From: UBA7985 sp002711265
Lineage (GTDB): Bacteria; Pseudomonadota; Alphaproteobacteria; UBA7985
DNA length: 11,779 bases
NCBI GenBank assembly: GCA_965660945.1
Contig: CBFIBS010000031.1
Coordinates: forward strand, 1 to 11,779
Direction: 5' to 3'
How positions within the stretch are numbered: position 1 is the first letter of the stretch; the number at the start of each line of letters is the position of its first letter. This document shows positions 1-6,158 of this stretch, one piece after another. The notes below the pieces were generated by a model. It saw nothing but the letters and a program-made list of their open reading frames with translations, ran no database searches and was not told the origin of the DNA. A program made the translations under genes and the position numbers.

Positions 1-764
1 AAGCGGCAGTAGTAGTCGTAGGCCGCCCGGTTCTTGCGGACCCGCTCAGCGTCGCTCGCCGCAACATGCGCCACCCGCGACAGCGACAGCGTCAGGCCGT
101 CGCCAGCCCCGTCCATATCGGTCTTGGCGCGGTTGAAGGCGTCGACCTGATCGACCAGCATCTGGTGATTGCCGGAGAGCGGTGTGGTCTGAATATGGAA
201 CCCTCGGCGAGTACAAGCGTAGATGCCCTCAGGGTTCATGACCGCCATCATCATCGGCGGGCCGCCAGGCCGCACTGGTCGGGGCATGATGGTCAGGGCC
301 TCGAACTGATAGTGCTTGCCGTGCCAGCTTACCTCTTCTTCGGTCAGCAGCGCCTGCAGCACGTCGAGGCTCTCGTCGAAGCGCTCGCGCGTCTCTTCCA
401 TCGGGACGCCGAGGCGCTCCATCTCGAACTTGAACGCACCGCGCCCGACGCCGAGGAACAAGCGCCCTTCGCAGAAAATGTCGGCGACAACAACTTCACC
501 GGCATAGGTGCGCATGTCGTGGAGCGGCAACACCACCACGCTGGTGAGAATCTTGATCTGCTGGGTATGGGCGGCAATTTTGACAGCAAAGGTCAGCGGC
601 GCAGGCATCATCAGGCAGTTAACCAGGTGGTGCTCGGTGATCGAAACCGCATCAAAGCCCAGCCTATCGGCGAGTTGCGCCTGGTCGAGCATGTCCTGAT
701 AGACCCGGTCACCGCCGTAGGCCTTGTCCGGATAGTCCGACGACAACTGTACGCAGAACTCCAT
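1..764 (-). CDS. LLM-class (luciferase-like) flavin-dependent oxidoreductase, 3' end cut by window edge
   Basis: This is the first 254 codons of a luciferase-like monooxygenase; the family is usually about 330-370 residues, so roughly the last quarter lies outside the window. The minus strand reads MEFCVQLSSDYPDKAYGGDR, then a helix (YQDMLDQAQLADRLGFDAV) and the family signature ITEHHL with Glu44-His45-His46. Later come the TIM-barrel segments KILTSVVVLPLHDM and RLFLGVGRGAFKFEMERLG, and the RFDES-LDVLQALLT helix. Members use reduced FMN or F420 to oxidise small organic substrates in the cytoplasm; the substrate cannot be told. Two Met codons lie close together (770 and 764). A GAGG at 771-774 is flush against the first but 6 nt from the second, so 764 is chosen. 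It is divergent from the LysR gene at 1000, its probable regulator. Confidence 0.9.
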   Translation of the reverse strand, partial: MEFCVQLSSDYPDKAYGGDRVYQDMLDQAQLADRLGFDAVSITEHHLVNCLMMPAPLTFAVKIAAHTQQIKILTSVVVLPLHDMRTYAGEVVVADIFCEGRLFLGVGRGAFKFEMERLGVPMEETRERFDESLDVLQALLTEEEVSWHGKHYQFEALTIMPRPVRPGGPPMMMAVMNPEGIYACTRRGFHIQTTPLSGNHQMLVDQVDAFNRAKTDMDGAGDGLTLSLSRVAHVAASDAERVRKNRAAYDYYCR

Positions 765-999
765 GGTCATCCTCTTCCCCACACCTGATTGCAGTAACCA
801 AAACCTTATTCAGAAGACACTGTCTTGGCCTGATTGAGCCTCCAACGTGACGCATGCAAACTCAGTAAACCAACCGAAACACGACTGAAATGCCAAAATG
901 CCGCACCTCGGTGGTTTTCTTTTTGTTGGCCGCCGCCTAAATCTGACTAGAATTTTTGGTAGAAGAAAATTTTTGCTTTTAACTTTTTAGGGGTTTTGG
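765..999. promoter_or_regulatory. Divergent AT-rich control region between oxidoreductase and LysR gene
   Basis: The 235 bases hold no gene. A perfect 13-bp inverted repeat, AAGACA-C-TGTCTT, lies at 814-826. It is flanked by two direct copies of CCTGATTG (784-791 and 829-836), 45 bases apart. Two AAATGCC copies lie at 888-894 and 896-902, and two AATTTTTG copies at 951-958 and 968-975 in a strongly A/T-rich stretch just before the LysR start. Such arrangements are typical of LysR-controlled divergent promoters, where the regulator represses itself and activates its neighbour. I could not assign -35/-10 boxes with confidence. Confidence 0.45.
771..774 (-). promoter_or_regulatory. Shine-Dalgarno site that decides the oxidoreductase start
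   Basis: GAGG on the minus strand lies 6 nt before the ATG at 764 but directly abuts the ATG at 770, which favours the inner start. Confidence 0.6.
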
Positions 1000-2025
1000 G
1001 TGAACAATGATTCGGACCGGCCTATCGACGGCTCCAACAGGCTGTTCGATAACAATCTGCTCGAAGGACGACACGTCCCCAGCCCCGGCCTCTGGGATGA
1101 AATGCGCAGCTTTCTGGCGATAGCCCGTGCCGGCAGCCTGCTGGGCGCCACAGAAAGCCTCGGAATCTCCCAACCCACGCTGTCCCGCCGTCTGATGACG
1201 CTCGAAGACCGACTAGGCCAGTTGGTCATCCGCAAGCCCCACGGGATCGAGCTGACGACAAAAGGCCGGGAGGTCGCCGAGCGTATCGCTAAGATCGACC
1301 TTGAATTCTCCGACCTGTTTGTCGCTTCTTCCGCCGCGACTTATCGTTCGGTGGTTAAGGTTGCGGCGACCGACGGGCTGGCCGCCTTCTGGCTCGCGCC
1401 GCACATCCCCGGCCTCTTGCAGCAGGGGATACAGGTTAGCCTCGAAATCATCTCCCTTCAGAACATTCCCAACCTAAAAAAGAATGAAGTCGATATTATC
1501 GTCGCCTTCCCGGTACCTGTGCAGGACGACTTTATCGTCGAGGATCTGGGACACATGCACCTGACCACCTTCGCATCGCTGGAGTACGTCAAGCGCTTTG
1601 GCACCCCCACCCGCGAAAACCTCAGCGACCACCGCTTTGTCGGAAATCGGCAATACCTGTCGAGCAGTGACTTCTGGCGGGATTGGGTCGACCTGACCAA
1701 GGAAGCTCAGTACATCGCCGGAACCGACATGAATGTGACCTACGCGACAATGATCAAGTCGGGGCTCGGGCTTGGCCTGTTGGGCAACTACATGAACATG
1801 GACCCATATCTGGTCCACGTGGATTTAGGCGTGAACATCGGCCACGGCATCAGGATGTTCAGCCTCGAGCAGAAGCGCAATGACCCGGAGATCGCTGCAA
1901 CCAAGCAGTGGATCAGGGGCATATTCCGCGGCAACCCGTGGTTCCAGCCGGAGATGGCCGTCTCCGGCGATGTCAGCGACTACGACCAGCGGGTTCGCTG
2001 GCTGATGAACCACTACTCGGCGTAG
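1000..2025 (+). CDS. LysR-family transcriptional regulator
   Basis: A 341-residue DNA-binding regulator. The N-terminal winged helix-turn-helix spans about residues 32-92: WDEMRSFLAIARAGSLLGAT, then ISQPTLSRRLMTLEDRLG, the recognition helix. The following 230 residues match the LysR effector-binding domain (VKVAATDGLAAFWLAPHIP; LEIISLQNIPNLKKNEVDII; MIKSGLGLGLLGNYM). The start is a GTG preceded by AGGGG (989-993) with a 6-base spacer. This gives about 31 residues ahead of the usual LysR start, Trp32 being where most relatives begin; an internal ATG at codon 35 would truncate the first helix and has no clear ribosome site. It is transcribed away from the flavin oxidoreductase, which it probably controls. 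Its 3' end overlaps the convergent small gene by 13 bases. The effector is unknown. Confidence 0.92.
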   Translation: MNNDSDRPIDGSNRLFDNNLLEGRHVPSPGLWDEMRSFLAIARAGSLLGATESLGISQPTLSRRLMTLEDRLGQLVIRKPHGIELTTKGREVAERIAKIDLEFSDLFVASSAATYRSVVKVAATDGLAAFWLAPHIPGLLQQGIQVSLEIISLQNIPNLKKNEVDIIVAFPVPVQDDFIVEDLGHMHLTTFASLEYVKRFGTPTRENLSDHRFVGNRQYLSSSDFWRDWVDLTKEAQYIAGTDMNVTYATMIKSGLGLGLLGNYMNMDPYLVHVDLGVNIGHGIRMFSLEQKRNDPEIAATKQWIRGIFRGNPWFQPEMAVSGDVSDYDQRVRWLMNHYSA

Positions 2026-2345
2026 GGGACCTCTCGATCCGGACCATCGGTCGCCGCAGAAGCGTGCCCCCGGGCCCGGTTGCGCAGCCGCAGCAGGCGG
2101 ATCTGTTGCTGCAGGATGTCGTAAGGATGCGCGCTGGACACACCCTCAAACATCTGCCGCTTTGCCTCGGCGACACGGGTCAGAGCATCTGCGGTCAGAT
2201 CGAGGGCGTGAATGAATTCGTATTCAGCCTCCGGCTCCCGGTTGGTCATCTTGGCCTCGGCCGCCATCAACACGTCGAGCAGCAGAGCCAGAAGCTCTGC
2301 CTTGTCGACATCGGGATTGAGGGTTTTCATATTTCGGACGGTCAT
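2013..2345 (-). CDS. Small helical protein of unknown function, coupled to GNAT gene
   Basis: I do not recognise this 110-residue protein. The N-terminal two thirds is predicted by eye to be all helical and acidic (DKAELLALLLDVLMAAEAKM; EAEYEFIHALDLTADALTRV). A basic segment follows (LQQQIRLLRLRNRARGH), then a short polar tail. There is no signal peptide or membrane segment. The start codon overlaps the stop of the upstream acetyltransferase as ATGA (2342-2345), with GAGG at 2353-2356, 7 nt before the ATG, so the two are probably co-translated. Codon use looks like that of neighbouring genes. The 3' end overlaps the LysR gene tail-to-tail by 13 bases. A role together with the acetyltransferase (partner or substrate) is inference only. 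Confidence 0.72.
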   Translation of the reverse strand: MTVRNMKTLNPDVDKAELLALLLDVLMAAEAKMTNREPEAEYEFIHALDLTADALTRVAEAKRQMFEGVSSAHPYDILQQQIRLLRLRNRARGHASAATDGPDREVPYAE

Positions 2346-2908
2346 GCGGCGACCTCGTAGGAATTGGGCACGTCGAGGCTGTTTTCCTGCCGGAACATGA
2401 AGGCGCTTGATGCGGAGAGAGAGACAGCATCGTTGCGCAGCGGGATCTCCTTGATCAGCTCCAGGTACCCTTCCTCATGGCCGTGGAATTCAGTGGGCGC
2501 CTTTTCTGAGATTTCAAAACCGAGCATCCGCCAGAGCCTTGCGGTCTTCGGCTTGGCGTGGGTGACGATATGGCGATAGCCTTTCTGGCCGGCAAAGCGG
2601 CTCACCAAATCGATGGCGCGAGGCAGAATGTGGCGGTTGCGGTACTTGGGCCGAACACAGGCACGCTCAAGCTTTACGAAGTCGCCGAAGAAGCGCATGC
2701 GCACCGCTGAGATCGGCTCATCGTTGTAGTAGCCCAGCGCGTGGGTGGCGAAGTTATCGTTGTCGTCGAACTCATGCTGTGCCGGTACCCCGACCTCTTC
2801 GAGGTTGCAGATGCCGCGGACGGCGGCAACGTGCATCATTTCAACCTGGGTGGTCACCAGTTTAGAGTGGATGTATTGCGGGTCAGTCGCGAGCGTGTTG
2901 TCATTCAT
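2342..2908 (-). CDS. GNAT-fold N-acyltransferase with degenerate CoA loop
   Basis: A 188-residue cytoplasmic protein with the order of GNAT elements: strand 4 (VKLERACVRPKYR), the motif A loop and helix (NRHILPRAIDLVSRFAGQKG), strand 5 (YRHIVTHAK), and motif B (TARLWRMLGFEI). The family transfers an acyl group from acyl-CoA to an amine. The usual loop after the strand is R-x-x-G-x-G/A; here it reads R-N-R-H-I-L, without either glycine, so CoA binding may differ or be reduced. About 30 extra residues follow the fold (NDAVSLSASSAFMFRQENS...). A strong AAGGA (2918-2922) sits 9 nt before the ATG. The gene leads a two-gene unit with the 110-residue protein (ATGA overlap). Substrate unknown; a LuxI/FeeM-like acyl transferase is a less likely alternative. 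Confidence 0.82.
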   Translation of the reverse strand: MNDNTLATDPQYIHSKLVTTQVEMMHVAAVRGICNLEEVGVPAQHEFDDNDNFATHALGYYNDEPISAVRMRFFGDFVKLERACVRPKYRNRHILPRAIDLVSRFAGQKGYRHIVTHAKPKTARLWRMLGFEISEKAPTEFHGHEEGYLELIKEIPLRNDAVSLSASSAFMFRQENSLDVPNSYEVAA

Positions 2909-2911
2909 TTC

Positions 2912-2934
2912 GGGTCATCCTTGTTGAGTGACCC
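2912..2934 (-). promoter_or_regulatory. Inverted repeat just upstream of the GNAT start
   Basis: GGGTCA at 2912-2917 and TGACCC at 2929-2934 form 6-bp arms separated by 11 bases, overlapping the ribosome site region of the GNAT gene. The site could be a repressor operator or a weak mRNA hairpin. The arms are short, so this is tentative. Confidence 0.3.
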
Positions 2935-3195
2935 AAATGCTAGTCGTGCATCGATCCCGTGGGTTAGTCAGTAGATGAATAGCTCCTCCAAAGTGTTTTG
3001 GAGCCGGCGAGATAATGGATCCACCGTTCCTTCACCTGCGAACTTTGAAGAACCTGCGGTGATTCGGGATTCGGCGACTCAAATAGTCGACAGCATCAAA
3101 AGCACGGGGCTGTGCGTGCTGAAATTGGCCATAGCCCGCGCGAATCAGGCCTTTACGCTTGCCATGTGACAACCATGGACTTAGGCAGATGTGTC

Positions 3196-3215
3196 CCTTC
3201 CGACGCGTCGGGAGG
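3196..3215 (+). repeat. Palindromic hairpin in binding-protein leader
   Basis: CCTTCCGACG at 3196-3205 is followed at once by CGTCGGGAGG at 3206-3215. All positions pair, with one U-G wobble in RNA. It is not followed by a U run, so it is not a simple terminator. It lies about 80 bases before the start codon. Confidence 0.4.
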
Positions 3216-3283
3216 CTCAATCTTTAGCCGCAAACGGAGGCGCACCCGGCGGCGGGTCATCAAAGTGCGTCATCGTCTCTATG

Positions 3284-3288
3284 GGAGA
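3284..3288 (+). promoter_or_regulatory. Shine-Dalgarno site that decides the binding-protein start
   Basis: GGAGA, 7 nt before the ATG at 3296, selects the start that begins a perfect signal peptide, rather than the in-frame ATGs at 3191 or 3281. Confidence 0.75.
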
Positions 3289-3295
3289 AAACGAT

Positions 3296-4009
3296 ATGAA
3301 AAAGATTCTGGTCGCAAGCCTCGCGCTTGTTGCATCCGCCAGCGTTGCTTCCGCACAGGTACGCCTGGGCACCGAAGGCGCTTACATGCCTTGGAACGGT
3401 CTGGACGAGAACAACGAAGTCATCGGCTTCGAGCGTGAAGTCGGTGATCGTCTGTGTGAAATCGCCGGCCTGACCTGTGAGTGGGTTATCAACGACTGGG
3501 ATTCCATCATCCCTAACCTCGTTGCCGGTAACTACGACGCAATCATCGCGGGCATGTCCATTACCGCTGAACGTGACGAAGTGATCGACTTCACCGCTGA
3601 GTACTACCCACCATCCCCATCGCTGTACATGGCGCTGTCCGGTGGTGCTGCCAGCGGCGTGATCGCAGCGCAGACCAACACCATTCAGGCTGGCTACGTG
3701 GCTGACATGGGTGGCGATCTGATTGAATTCGCGACCCCTGACGAAACCATTGCAGCTGTGCGCTCCGGCGAAGCTGACGCGGTTCTGGCAGACGGTGACT
3801 ACCTGCTGCCAATCGTTGAAGAAGCGGGCGGTGAGTTCGCAATCGTTGGCGATCCGGTCTACATCGGCGGCGGCGTTGGCATGGGTATCCGTGAAACCGA
3901 CGGCGACCTGAAGGCAGCCATGGATGCAGCCATCGCTGAAATGAAGGCGAGCGGCGAGCTGAACGCGCTGATCACCGAGTGGTTCGGCCCGGAAGGTGCC
4001 GTCTACTAA
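3296..4009 (+). CDS. Periplasmic amino-acid ABC transporter substrate-binding protein (SBP_bac_3)
   Basis: A 237-residue secreted solute-binding protein. The signal peptide is MKKILVASLALVASASVASA, cleaved before Gln21. Family hallmarks follow: GFEREVGDRL (lobe 1), DWDSIIPNLVAGNYDAIIAG, SITAERDEVIDFT with Arg93 (expected to bind the ligand carboxylate), and AVRSGEADAVLADGDYLL with Asp166 (expected to bind the amino group). Cys54 and Cys61 have the spacing of the disulphide in lysine/arginine/ornithine- and histidine-binding proteins, which hints at a polar or cationic amino acid. The C-terminus, LNALITEWFGPEGAVY, is typical. No permease or ATPase gene is adjacent, and a strong terminator follows at once, so it is a single-gene unit serving a transporter elsewhere. 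Codon choice looks optimised (many gct, gaa and cgt codons), suggesting high expression. Confidence 0.95.
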   Translation: MKKILVASLALVASASVASAQVRLGTEGAYMPWNGLDENNEVIGFEREVGDRLCEIAGLTCEWVINDWDSIIPNLVAGNYDAIIAGMSITAERDEVIDFTAEYYPPSPSLYMALSGGAASGVIAAQTNTIQAGYVADMGGDLIEFATPDETIAAVRSGEADAVLADGDYLLPIVEEAGGEFAIVGDPVYIGGGVGMGIRETDGDLKAAMDAAIAEMKASGELNALITEWFGPEGAVY

Positions 4010-4046
4010 GGCGTACCGCTCAGGCTTTGAGCTTTCATAGCTCTGG

Positions 4047-4075
4047 AAAAGGGTCGCTTCGGCGGCCCTTTTTTT
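4047..4075 (+). terminator. Strong rho-independent terminator after binding-protein gene
   Basis: AAAA-GGGTCGC (4047-4057), loop TTCG (4058-4061), GCGGCCC-TTTT (4062-4072), then further Ts to 4075. The stem is complete with one U-G wobble, capped by a stable UUCG tetraloop. In the opposite direction the stem is also followed by TTTT, so it may serve the convergent yigZ transcript too. Confidence 0.93.
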
Positions 4076-4136
4076 GTGGTTGTTGATGTCTGGCCCCGCG
4101 CCACGGATCCGTCTGTTCGGCTGCGTCCCTGCGCCG

Positions 4137-4808
4137 TTACGCCCCTAGGCTCCAATCGTGCAGAAGGGCCTCTACGACAGGCTCAGGGCCTTCGACGTCG
4201 ACAACAGCCCCGTTTTCCGTAAACCGCCGGTCGAGCACCTGCACCGGCTGGCCGAATTCCCCGACGGCCGCTTCTGAGGCGAGCGAGATCGCCTGTTCCA
4301 GCGCTGAGGCTCGTGCAAAGCCGGCTGTGAGACTGGCGCGGGTGACCCGGCTCCAGTCCTGCAGCCTTGATCCGGCGACGGCGCCATCGGCGGCGGCGGT
4401 CGCCAGCGCAGCTTTGACCGCACCGGGGTAGGCGCGCGCGAGGCCGCCGGTGCCCAGCTTGGTGCCGCCGAAGTAACGCACCACAATCGCCCCTACATCC
4501 ACCAGCCCTTCGCCGATCAGCAGGCGCAGGATCGGCATGCCCGAGGTGCCGGAAGGCTCGCCGTCGTCCTTGGCCCCTTCCTCGATGCGACCATCAGGAC
4601 GCATGGCGCGAAAGGCGGTGACGTGGTGGTTGGCCTTGGGGTGCTCGGCGCGGAGTTCGGCCAGCCGGTCGGCAAACCGGGCATGGGGGACAACGAAGGC
4701 TAGGAAGCGCGACTTCTTCTCCTCCGTCTCAGCGCTGACCTCGCCGGTCAGGGTGCGCAGGCCAGTGCGGGAGACAGTGCGCGAAACAGTGTTTGGGCCG
4801 GCGCTCAA
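4137..4808 (-). CDS. yigZ: YigZ/IMPACT-family protein
   Basis: A 223-residue cytoplasmic protein of the IMPACT (UPF0029) family, related to E. coli YigZ and eukaryotic IMPACT/YIH1. These have been linked to translation or stress control, but the bacterial role is not settled. The two signature motifs are intact: DDGEPSGTSG (residues 81-90) and RYFGGTKLGTGGLARAY (111-127), preceded by KKSRFLAFVVPHA. The C-terminal alpha/beta domain is present and total length is normal. The start is TTG at 4808, supported by GGGAG at 4816-4820 (7-nt spacer) and by the lack of any ATG before the core. It overlaps a candidate upstream small ORF as TTGA. The N-terminus has a tandem TVSR-TVSR from a 12-bp DNA duplication. 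Near the C-terminus, 4175-4187 matches an intergenic repeat at 7794-7806. Confidence 0.93.
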   Translation of the reverse strand: MSAGPNTVSRTVSRTGLRTLTGEVSAETEEKKSRFLAFVVPHARFADRLAELRAEHPKANHHVTAFRAMRPDGRIEEGAKDDGEPSGTSGMPILRLLIGEGLVDVGAIVVRYFGGTKLGTGGLARAYPGAVKAALATAAADGAVAGSRLQDWSRVTRASLTAGFARASALEQAISLASEAAVGEFGQPVQVLDRRFTENGAVVDVEGPEPVVEALLHDWSLGA

Positions 4809-4888
4809 ACGGCGGCTCCCGTGGGCGCCCGGCCGCCGCCAGCCTGCAGGCTGGCCATGATTTGCGGTGTCTGGGACGGGTAGTTCAT
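4805..4888 (-). CDS. Candidate 27-residue ORF coupled to yigZ
   Basis: A short minus-strand ORF, starting MNYPSQTPQIMASLQAGGG, whose TGA stop overlaps the TTG start of yigZ (TTGA). GGAG at 4895-4898 sits 6 nt before its ATG. The frame stays open further upstream (...GAEPLAAATHAMLEQA-MNYP...), and its codons are GC-ending and protein-like, so it may be the end of a somewhat longer product. It could be a leader peptide, a remnant of a gene, or chance. I know of no family match. An 18-bp palindrome lies inside it. Confidence 0.35.
   Translation of the reverse strand: MNYPSQTPQIMASLQAGGGRAPTGAAV
4816..4820 (-). promoter_or_regulatory. Shine-Dalgarno site supporting a TTG start for yigZ
   Basis: GGGAG on the minus strand, 7 nt before TTG at 4808. 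No ATG or GTG start lies at a suitable position before the conserved core. Confidence 0.6.
4838..4855. repeat. 18-bp perfect palindrome upstream of yigZ
   Basis: GCCAGCCTGCAGGCTGGC is fully self-complementary. In RNA it would form a 7-bp GC-rich stem with a UGCA loop, 17 bases before the yigZ ribosome site. It may be a protein-binding site or a translation-linked hairpin. Confidence 0.6.
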
Positions 4889-4958
4889 GGCCTGCTCCAA
4901 CATAGCGTGGGTTGCTGCCGCTAGCGGCTCAGCGCCGATGGTGGCGACGGGGCGCAGC

Positions 4959-5996
4959 CTAGAGCGTGGAGAGCAGCAACATCAAGATCGAGATCAGGAT
5001 AATGCCCATCCCGACCCATTCGGTGCGTGAGGGTCGTTCGCGGAAGAACACGAAGGTGAGCACGATGGCGGCGATGAATTCCACCTGCCCCACCGATTTG
5101 ACCAGCGCCGGGGCGGCCATGACGTAACCAATGAACCAGCCGGCGGACCCCAGTGCAGACAGGAATCCCGTGAAGGCCATGGGGGGCAGACGCCGCATGA
5201 CCCGGGCGAATTCAGAGGCGTCGCGGAGCGCCATCACGCCGATCACGACGATGCACTGGATCACGAGCAGTGCCACCAGCGTGGTCATGCCTGCGACGGC
5301 CGGTGAAACAGGCTGGGCGACGACCACACCTTCGGCAACCAGAATCAATCCGGCCTCGCGCAGCGTGAGCGAGGTTCCGGCGAGCAGCGCACCGCCAGAC
5401 AGCCCCAACCATGCCGAGCGCAGATCCCAGACCGACCCGATCTCCCCGGGCAGGCGGGCTCGGGTCAGCACCACGACCCCGATGACCGAAACCAGCACGG
5501 CGGCCCATTGCAGGCCGCTGAGGTACTGGGCGAAGAAGGGGGTGGAACCGACCAGCGCGACGATGACGACTTCGGTTTTGACGTAGACCACGCCGATGGC
5601 GAAGGTGCGCTGGCTGAGCAGCAGGGTTTGCTGCAGCGTGGCCGCAATCTGCAGCAGCGCTGCACCCAGGGTCCAGAGCCAGAAATCGGTCGGCAGACCC
5701 AGCAGTCGGACGCTGCGAAGGCCGGGATCGAGGCTGAGGTTGGGATTCGGACCGGGATGGGCTCCCGGACCAAGGCCACTGAAGCCGACCGGTGGTCCCC
5801 AGATCGCGATCAGCACCACCAGGATCAGGACGGCCCATGGCAGCCCGAACAGGCACCGCGCCAGCGCCGCGCTCCAGGCGGAGAGTTGCACCTGCGCGTC
5901 GGTTCGCTGTGCTAGCGCCCGCTGTCCGGCGACCCGCAGCGCCTGAAATACGCCCGCAGCCAGTCCGAGCAGGATCCATGGTTCAAGAAAACTCAT
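4959..5996 (-). CDS. EamA/DMT-superfamily membrane transporter
   Basis: A 345-residue inner-membrane protein with about ten hydrophobic segments in two similar halves, as in EamA (DMT) metabolite exporters. Examples are FLEPWILLGLAAGVFQALR at the N-terminus, LQWAAVLVSVIGVVVLTRAR ending the first half, and the second-half signature VGQVEFIAAIVLTFVFFRER with WVGMGIILISILMLLL closing it. Between segments 2 and 3 lies an unusually long Gly/Pro/Asn-rich loop (GPPVGFSGLGPGAHPGPNPN...), presumably outside the membrane. The start is uncertain: GTG at 6011 would add five residues but lies against a hairpin (6013-6041), so ATG at 5996 is preferred although its ribosome site is weak. The exported compound is unknown. 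It is followed on the same strand, after about 70 bases, by a small candidate ORF and yigZ. Confidence 0.88.
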   Translation of the reverse strand: MSFLEPWILLGLAAGVFQALRVAGQRALAQRTDAQVQLSAWSAALARCLFGLPWAVLILVVLIAIWGPPVGFSGLGPGAHPGPNPNLSLDPGLRSVRLLGLPTDFWLWTLGAALLQIAATLQQTLLLSQRTFAIGVVYVKTEVVIVALVGSTPFFAQYLSGLQWAAVLVSVIGVVVLTRARLPGEIGSVWDLRSAWLGLSGGALLAGTSLTLREAGLILVAEGVVVAQPVSPAVAGMTTLVALLVIQCIVVIGVMALRDASEFARVMRRLPPMAFTGFLSALGSAGWFIGYVMAAPALVKSVGQVEFIAAIVLTFVFFRERPSRTEWVGMGIILISILMLLLSTL

Positions 5997-6012
5997 GCCC
6001 CAGAACAACACA

Positions 6013-6041
6013 GGCCGCCCGACGGCGAAAGTCGGACGGCC
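6013..6041 (-). terminator. Hairpin, probable terminator of the 50-aa gene
   Basis: Arms of 11 bases (6013-6023 and 6031-6041) around a 7-base loop. Read as minus-strand RNA, the single mismatch becomes a U-G pair, giving a complete stem, followed by TGTGTTGTTCT. It lies downstream of the small gene at 6159-6311 and directly before the transporter. The U run is imperfect, so it could instead be a leader hairpin of the transporter mRNA. Confidence 0.5.
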
Positions 6042-6158
6042 CGTTGAAGTCGATGGGTCTGAGCTGCATCAGGGGAGGATGTCGATGCCGCTCAGTCCAC
6101 CGTGAGCAAAAAGAAGAGTGACAAGGGCTCGCTTGGAGGTGCGTGCCCTCGGTTTTGG

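Larger units (their letters stand above)
2935..3295. other. Non-coding leader region between GNAT and binding-protein genes
   Basis: These 361 bases between divergent genes hold no convincing gene. Three potential hairpins are visible: CTCCAAA-GTGT-TTTGGAG (2986-3003), a 20-base near-perfect palindrome with one G/T wobble (3196-3215, CCTTCCGACG/CGTCGGGAGG), and ACCCG-GCGG-CGGGT (3244-3257). The last two lie on the plus-strand side of the binding-protein gene and may form structure in its 5' leader. No good sigma-70 promoter stood out. The reading frame of the binding protein stays open upstream to an ATG at 3191, but that stretch looks untranslated. Confidence 0.45.

Noticed and set aside
66..788. 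240-codon plus-strand open frame
   Set aside because: It is antisense to the luciferase-like gene, whose minus-strand frame carries clear family motifs; the plus-strand protein has none.
2975..3169. 64-codon plus-strand frame in the GNAT/binding-protein gap
   Set aside because: No ribosome site, composition not protein-like, and it contains a hairpin; no family resemblance.
3191..3295. N-terminal extension of the binding protein (35 residues)
   Set aside because: The extension precedes a complete signal peptide and has no ribosome site at 3191; start 3296 has a good one.
5131..5979. Several long frames over the EamA transporter
   Set aside because: Typical shadows of a GC-rich membrane-protein gene; Arg/Pro-rich products without motifs.
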